Positions 14,065-17,877 of a stretch of DNA of 17,877 bases are shown here, piece after piece. Source of the DNA: an uncultured bacterium (GTDB taxonomy: Bacteria; Cyanobacteriota; Vampirovibrionia; Gastranaerophilales; Gastranaerophilaceae); assembly GCA_902464375.1 (NCBI GenBank), contig CABQIM010000033.1, positions 1-17,877 on the forward strand. Reading direction: 5' to 3'. Made by a program: the position numbers and the translations under genes. Each line of letters starts with the position of its first letter. The first letter of the stretch is position 1. Below the pieces are notes generated by a model. The model had not been told where the DNA came from, made no database searches, and saw only the letters and a program-made list of their open reading frames with translations.

Positions 14065-15828
14065 ATGACAGATATTAATAGAATTAATGAATTGGTTGGA
14101 GAGCAAGAGTTTGAGCAGGCACAAGAAATTATTAAGCCTGCTTTGGAAGCTGAACCCGATAATAAAGAACTAATCAAGCTTGCCGGACTTGTTGCCGTAA
14201 ATCTTGATGAGTGGGAAGAAGCCAGAAAACATTTTGAAACGGTTATTAAATATAATCCTGAAGATGCAACTTCTTATTACTACTTGGGCAATTGTTATGA
14301 TAACCTTGGTGATTTGATTTCTGCAAAGAATGCATATTTAACTGTTATAAAATTACGTCCTGAATATATTGAAGCCTACAAAAGTCTTTGTATAACATTG
14401 ATGAAATTAAATGACTCAGAAGAGGCGATTAAGTATGCAATACAAGCATCTGCGATTGATTCGGAAGATTATATTTTTGATTTTATCGTCGGTACAGCTT
14501 ATATGAAAATAAAAGAATTTTCTAAGAGTCTTGAACCATTCAAACGAGCACTAGCAAAAGAGCCAGAAAATTTAGGTACGCTCAATAGCTTAGGAACAGC
14601 TTGTATGGCAACGGGTAATACTCCGGAAGCTATAAAATATTATCATATGGCATTGGATTTGAACCCTAAAAATCCTATGGCTTATTATAACTTAGGTTCT
14701 GCATACCAAATTCAACAAAAACACGAAGAAGCTTGTAAGTATTTAGAAAAAGCAGTTAAGCTTGATGATGAGGATGAAGGTTTTAAGGTTGCTTTGGCAA
14801 TGTCTGAAATGAAATGCGGACGATATGAAGATGCGGCAAATGTTTATAAGAGCTTGTTGGTATCACATCCGGAAAAAGAAAACTATAAATACAATCTTGT
14901 AACTTGCTACGAGGCAATGGGAGATGTGCATACAGCAATTGCGATGTTGGAAAAAATGGTTTTTGTGAACCAAAAATTCATCATGCCTGCGCAAAAATTA
15001 GCTGCTTTGTATATAAAAGTTAATCAATTAGCAAAAGCAAAAGAAGTTTATGATAATATTCTTTTGAAAAACAAGCCGTCTGCGGAAACTCTTCACCAGT
15101 ATGCAATACTTTCATCAAGCCTTTGTGACACAGATACAGCAGAAAGAATTCTAAAAAAAGTTATTAAGATGAATCCGAATATTGCAAAAGCACATAAGGA
15201 TTTGGGTATAATTTTCTTAAATAAGCGTTTGTTTGATTATGCAGAAGATGAGTTTAAGACAGCAATGCAGCTTGCGCCAAATGATTTTGAAATAATTTTT
15301 GAGTATGGAAATTTCTTGTACTCAATTTCTAAAAATACAGAGGCTGAAAGATATTACCAAGAGGCTTTGGATTTGCAGCCGGAAAATATCTTAGCTTTGA
15401 CATTCATGGCTTTGAACAAGCTTATCTTAAATCAGCTTGATGCGGCAAAAGATTATATTACAAAAGCTTTGAAAGTTAATCCTCATCACGAATATATTCA
15501 ATTCTGTGCAGGAAGAATTTTTTACGCAAGAAAAGAATACGATGAAGCTAAGCACTATTTGATTCACGCTGTTGAGCAAAATCCTGATATAGAAACACAA
15601 AATACGCTTGCTTTAACGTATTATGAATTGGGAGAATATAATTCTGCTTTAAATATTTTTCAAAATCTTTTGGCTAAAAAGCCGGACAATATCTCAGTTC
15701 TTATGAGTATTGCAAAATGTTATGAAGGATTAAAAGACAACGATAAAGCTTTAGAGTATTTGGATAAGGTTGTTACAATATTTCCGGAAGACGAAGAAGC
15801 GCATGAGATGATTAGAAGACTGAGTTAG
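14065..15828 (+). CDS. Large tetratricopeptide-repeat protein
   Basis: The 587-residue protein is almost wholly TPR: helix-turn-helix units of about 34 residues repeat from near residue 5 to the C terminus, around 16-17 in all. Typical signatures are NPEDATSYYYLGNCYDNLGD, NPKNPMAYYNLGSAYQIQQ, and ALTYYELGEYNSALNIF. There is no signal peptide, membrane segment or enzyme domain, so it should be a cytosolic superhelical scaffold that binds other proteins. The partner is unknown. It follows the sigma factor by 29 bases in the same direction and is likely in the rlmB-rpoD transcript. AAGGG (about 14049-14053) is a distant Shine-Dalgarno for ATG 14065. TPR alone cannot assign function; a link to pilus assembly or to envelope biogenesis is possible but not shown. 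Confidence 0.88.
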   Translation: MTDINRINELVGEQEFEQAQEIIKPALEAEPDNKELIKLAGLVAVNLDEWEEARKHFETVIKYNPEDATSYYYLGNCYDNLGDLISAKNAYLTVIKLRPEYIEAYKSLCITLMKLNDSEEAIKYAIQASAIDSEDYIFDFIVGTAYMKIKEFSKSLEPFKRALAKEPENLGTLNSLGTACMATGNTPEAIKYYHMALDLNPKNPMAYYNLGSAYQIQQKHEEACKYLEKAVKLDDEDEGFKVALAMSEMKCGRYEDAANVYKSLLVSHPEKENYKYNLVTCYEAMGDVHTAIAMLEKMVFVNQKFIMPAQKLAALYIKVNQLAKAKEVYDNILLKNKPSAETLHQYAILSSSLCDTDTAERILKKVIKMNPNIAKAHKDLGIIFLNKRLFDYAEDEFKTAMQLAPNDFEIIFEYGNFLYSISKNTEAERYYQEALDLQPENILALTFMALNKLILNQLDAAKDYITKALKVNPHHEYIQFCAGRIFYARKEYDEAKHYLIHAVEQNPDIETQNTLALTYYELGEYNSALNIFQNLLAKKPDNISVLMSIAKCYEGLKDNDKALEYLDKVVTIFPEDEEAHEMIRRLS

Positions 15829-15889
15829 ATGCGTAGATAATTTGATGCGAAGAGGTTAATAAGTAAAGCACATCAATCAATATTATTGC

Positions 15890-16022
15890 GTCATTGCGAG
15901 AAATTTGATACTTTGGTATTGTAGGCTTACTTGAAACTTTGGGAATTTTCGTGGCAATCCAAATATCTAAAATAGACTTACAAGCCTGACGACTGGATTG
16001 CTTCGCTTCCGCTCGCAATGAC
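15890..16022. repeat. 133-bp dispersed palindromic repeat (GTCATTGCGAG family)
   Basis: GTCATTGCGAG (15890-15900) and its exact reverse complement CTCGCAATGAC (16012-16022) bound the element. Nested inverted parts are GCAATCCA (15954-15961) with TGGATTGC (15994-16001), and AGGCTT with AAGCCT. The right end, reading outward on the minus strand, GTCATTGCGAGCGGAAGCG, is a motif I recognise as a common dispersed intergenic palindrome in many unrelated bacterial genomes. It lies between the convergent TPR and rimO genes, with no transposase. The remaining bases on either side show only a 7-bp foldback GTGGGAA/TTCCCAC (16065-16089) near rimO. Confidence 0.75.
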
Positions 16023-16112
16023 AAAAAATGAGCCTACTAGGTTGTAAGTATATCAGCAAGTAGAGTGGGAAAAGTGGAGCGGTTCCCACCGATTTTATGA
16101 AATGTCGGACAC

Positions 16113-17417
16113 TTACTCTTCAATTTCCCCAACTAAATCATACTCTGTAGCGTCAACGATTTTCACCATTTCAATATCACCAGGGACAACGTGTTTGTCT
16201 GTTTTGATATTTACAACGCCATCAATTTCCGGAGCGTCGTATTGAGAACGTGCAATGACTTCTCCATCATCTGCGTAACATTCAATAATACAAGGAATTG
16301 TTTTACCGATAAAGCTCTTGTTCCTTTCAATTGAAATCCCTTGCTGAATTTCCATAAGTTTTTTGTATCTTTGTTTTGCAACCCTTGCAGGAACTCGATT
16401 TGGCATATTGTAAGACGGTGTTCCTTTTTCTCTTGAATAAGTAAATACACCCATTCTATCGAATTTCATATCGCGTACAAACTCACAAAGATGTTCAAAT
16501 TGCTCTTCTGTTTCTCCAGGGTAGCCTACGATAAATGCGGTTCTTATAGAAACATTAGGGATTCGTTTTCTTATATTTTCTATCATTGGTCGGTAATCAA
16601 ATGCCGGACGATTCATCATCTTTAACATTTCAGGATGAGAATGTTGAAGTGGTATATCAACGTATTTAACCACTTTATCTAATCTTGCAATTGTGTCCAA
16701 TAATTCGTCAGTCATTTGTGTTGGATAAGCATACATAACCCTTATCCAGCCCAATCCTTCAATTTTATTCAATTCTTCTAATAATTTTGGAAGCATTGGC
16801 TTTTTGTATAAATCAATACCGTAGCCGGTCGTATCTTGCGCAATTAGAATTATTTCAGTAACTCCGCGTTTTACAAGTTTTTTAGCTTCCTCAATAATTA
16901 CTTCCATTTTTCTAGAATGATAATCTCCTCTAAGATAAGGAATTATGCAGTAACCGCATCTGTAATTACAACCATCTGCAATTTTTATATAAGAACTTGC
17001 GCCCATCGTGATTTGTTGACGTTCGACTTCTTCCGGATAAACATAGTCCGGTTTTTCGCTAACTTCGCAAACATAACCGTTTTCCATTTCTTTTAATACT
17101 TCAATTATTTTTGTGAAGTCGGTTGCTCCAACGATAGCAGCAACTTCCGGAACTTCTTTTTTTAATTCTTTCGGATGTTTTTGTGCCAAACACCCTGTTA
17201 CAATAACCTTTTTACCGGCATCAACGAGTTCTAATATGGTGCGGATTGATTCTCTTTCTGCATCGCAAATAAAAGAACAAGTATTTACAATGACCGTATC
17301 AGTTTCATTTTCATCAAGTGTAATTTCGTATCCGTTTTGAGCCAAAAGCCCAAGGATTAATTCTGAATCTACTAAATTTTTTGCACAGCCGTGACTAACT
17401 AGAGCTATCTTTTTCAT
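16113..17417 (-). CDS. rimO: Ribosomal protein S12 methylthiotransferase RimO
   Basis: RimO is a radical-SAM enzyme with two iron-sulfur clusters that adds a methylthio group to an aspartate of ribosomal protein S12. The 434-residue protein has the UPF0004 N-terminal domain with cluster cysteines Cys11, Cys47 and Cys76 (HGCAKNLVDSE, NTCSFI, GCLAQ). The radical-SAM motif is CNYRCGYC (Cys150, Cys154, Cys157), inside the TIM-barrel core. A C-terminal TRAM domain covers about 370-430. HGCAKNLVDSE and RGDYHSR mark RimO rather than the tRNA-modifying relatives MiaB and MtaB. No clear Shine-Dalgarno precedes ATG 17417. The acyltransferase gene ends 52 bases upstream on the same strand, so shared transcription is possible. 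All ligands are intact. Confidence 0.95.
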   Translation of the reverse strand: MKKIALVSHGCAKNLVDSELILGLLAQNGYEITLDENETDTVIVNTCSFICDAERESIRTILELVDAGKKVIVTGCLAQKHPKELKKEVPEVAAIVGATDFTKIIEVLKEMENGYVCEVSEKPDYVYPEEVERQQITMGASSYIKIADGCNYRCGYCIIPYLRGDYHSRKMEVIIEEAKKLVKRGVTEIILIAQDTTGYGIDLYKKPMLPKLLEELNKIEGLGWIRVMYAYPTQMTDELLDTIARLDKVVKYVDIPLQHSHPEMLKMMNRPAFDYRPMIENIRKRIPNVSIRTAFIVGYPGETEEQFEHLCEFVRDMKFDRMGVFTYSREKGTPSYNMPNRVPARVAKQRYKKLMEIQQGISIERNKSFIGKTIPCIIECYADDGEVIARSQYDAPEIDGVVNIKTDKHVVPGDIEMVKIVDATEYDLVGEIEE

Positions 17418-17469
17418 AATTAAAATGTAACATAAAAATGAAATAATTTGGGATTTGATTCAAAAATAT

Positions 17470-17877
17470 TTACTCCCACATATCGTAAAAATTAAAAAAT
17501 TGTTCCGGATACAGAAGCGTATATTTTTCTAAAAATTTTACATACTGCAATTTTAAATCTTCCAGCTTTTCGCTCCGTTTAAGTTTTTCTGAAACAAATT
17601 TTTCAGTAAATATTTTGTATTTTTTTCCATCTTTGACACAAACAATAAAATAAACAGGAACATTCAACATCAATGCAAATTTTAGTGTTCCTAATGGAAA
17701 TTTTACTTTGTGGTTTAAAAATTCCGCCTCATAAGCGACATTTTCATTCTGTGCAGAAAGTCTATCTCCTGCCATAAAAACAATTTCACCATTTTGTAAT
17801 CTATCAGAAATCTCAATTGATGTTTGCGGCGAGATTTCTTCTACGGGAAACACTTCAATTTCCGGAATATGTAATTC
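17470..17877 (-). CDS. Lipid A/LPLAT-type acyltransferase, C-terminal part (5' end beyond window)
   Basis: The frame stays open to the window edge, so this is the last 135 residues of a longer protein; the GTG at 17851-17853 is internal, not a start. The fragment resembles the distal half of HtrB/LpxL-type lysophospholipid acyltransferases: RLQNGEIVFMAGDRLS, as in the conserved G-G-x-V-x-x-x-G-D-R block; VKFPLGTLKFALMLNVPVYFIV, as in the P-x-G-x-x-x-L-A block; and a tail FLEKYTLLYPEQFFNFYDMW resembling the family's QWFNF-type ending. Such enzymes acylate lipid A or other glycolipids at the inner membrane. The catalytic H-x4-D would lie in the missing part. The tail type is also seen in acyltransferases of aryl-polyene clusters, so the exact substrate is open. 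Confidence 0.7.
   Translation of the reverse strand, partial: ELHIPEIEVFPVEEISPQTSIEISDRLQNGEIVFMAGDRLSAQNENVAYEAEFLNHKVKFPLGTLKFALMLNVPVYFIVCVKDGKKYKIFTEKFVSEKLKRSEKLEDLKLQYVKFLEKYTLLYPEQFFNFYDMWE

Noticed and set aside
15812..16024. 70-residue minus-strand frame beginning MSLRAEAKQSS
   Set aside because: It is a translation of the dispersed palindromic repeat, a familiar false annotation.

Overview
The window looks like chromosomal DNA from a low-GC bacterium, most likely a gut Gastranaerophilales (Vampirovibrionia/Melainabacteria, the non-photosynthetic relatives of cyanobacteria). The reasons are the strong A+T bias, a compact group-1-like sigma factor, a type IV pilus alignment module, and two lineage-style hypothetical proteins that begin with a short N-terminal tag ending in an I-x-F-x-G core. 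The taxonomic call is an inference from general protein style, not from a search.

Layout, left to right. A full clpB disaggregase (11-2602, +) converges on an unrecognised 410-residue protein (2737-3969, -) that may have a very diverged kinase-like C-terminal half. A strong hairpin lies between them. glyA (4119-5354, +) follows with a readable promoter. A GC-rich, hairpin-dense intergenic island (about 5388-5515) separates it from a WecA/TagO-type polyprenyl-phosphate sugar-phosphate transferase (5599-6669, +). A 189-bp inverted-repeat element (6713-6901) lies between that gene and a GNAT-like protein (6904-7533, -). Next are a two-EF-hand protein (7632-8189, -) with its own terminator and a divergently transcribed histidine-phosphatase-fold protein (8345-8944, +) that has lost catalytic residues. 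tRNA-Glu begins five bases after that gene's stop.

The 8950-9747 interval is the most unusual part. tRNA-Glu(CUC) on + and tRNA-Gly(UCC) on - face each other. Each is followed by a terminator, then an inverted copy of its own T-arm, then strong hairpins, then a direct copy of its own 3' end. On the glycine side the whole arrangement is a perfect 219-bp tandem repeat, two full copies plus the tRNA-bearing partial third. Two unrelated tRNAs with the same tail architecture suggest a small tRNA-3'-end-associated element that I do not recognise as a described family.

To the right, pilO (9821-10465, -) and a PilM-PilN fusion (10477-12135, -) encode the inner-membrane alignment module of a type IV pilus or type II-like machine. 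Across a divergent intergenic region holding a perfect 18-bp palindrome lies a probable operon: rlmB (23S rRNA 2'-O-methylation), rpoD (principal-type sigma factor) and a large TPR protein. A 133-bp dispersed palindromic repeat (15890-16022) follows. rimO (ribosomal protein S12 methylthiotransferase) and the 3' part of a lipid A/LPLAT-type acyltransferase, cut by the window edge, close the window on the minus strand.

Much of the content is translation and proteostasis housekeeping (ClpB, SHMT, RlmB, RimO, sigma factor, two tRNAs) mixed with envelope functions (WecA-like, PilMNO, acyltransferase) and lineage-specific proteins. No phage, plasmid, CRISPR or IS transposase genes are visible.
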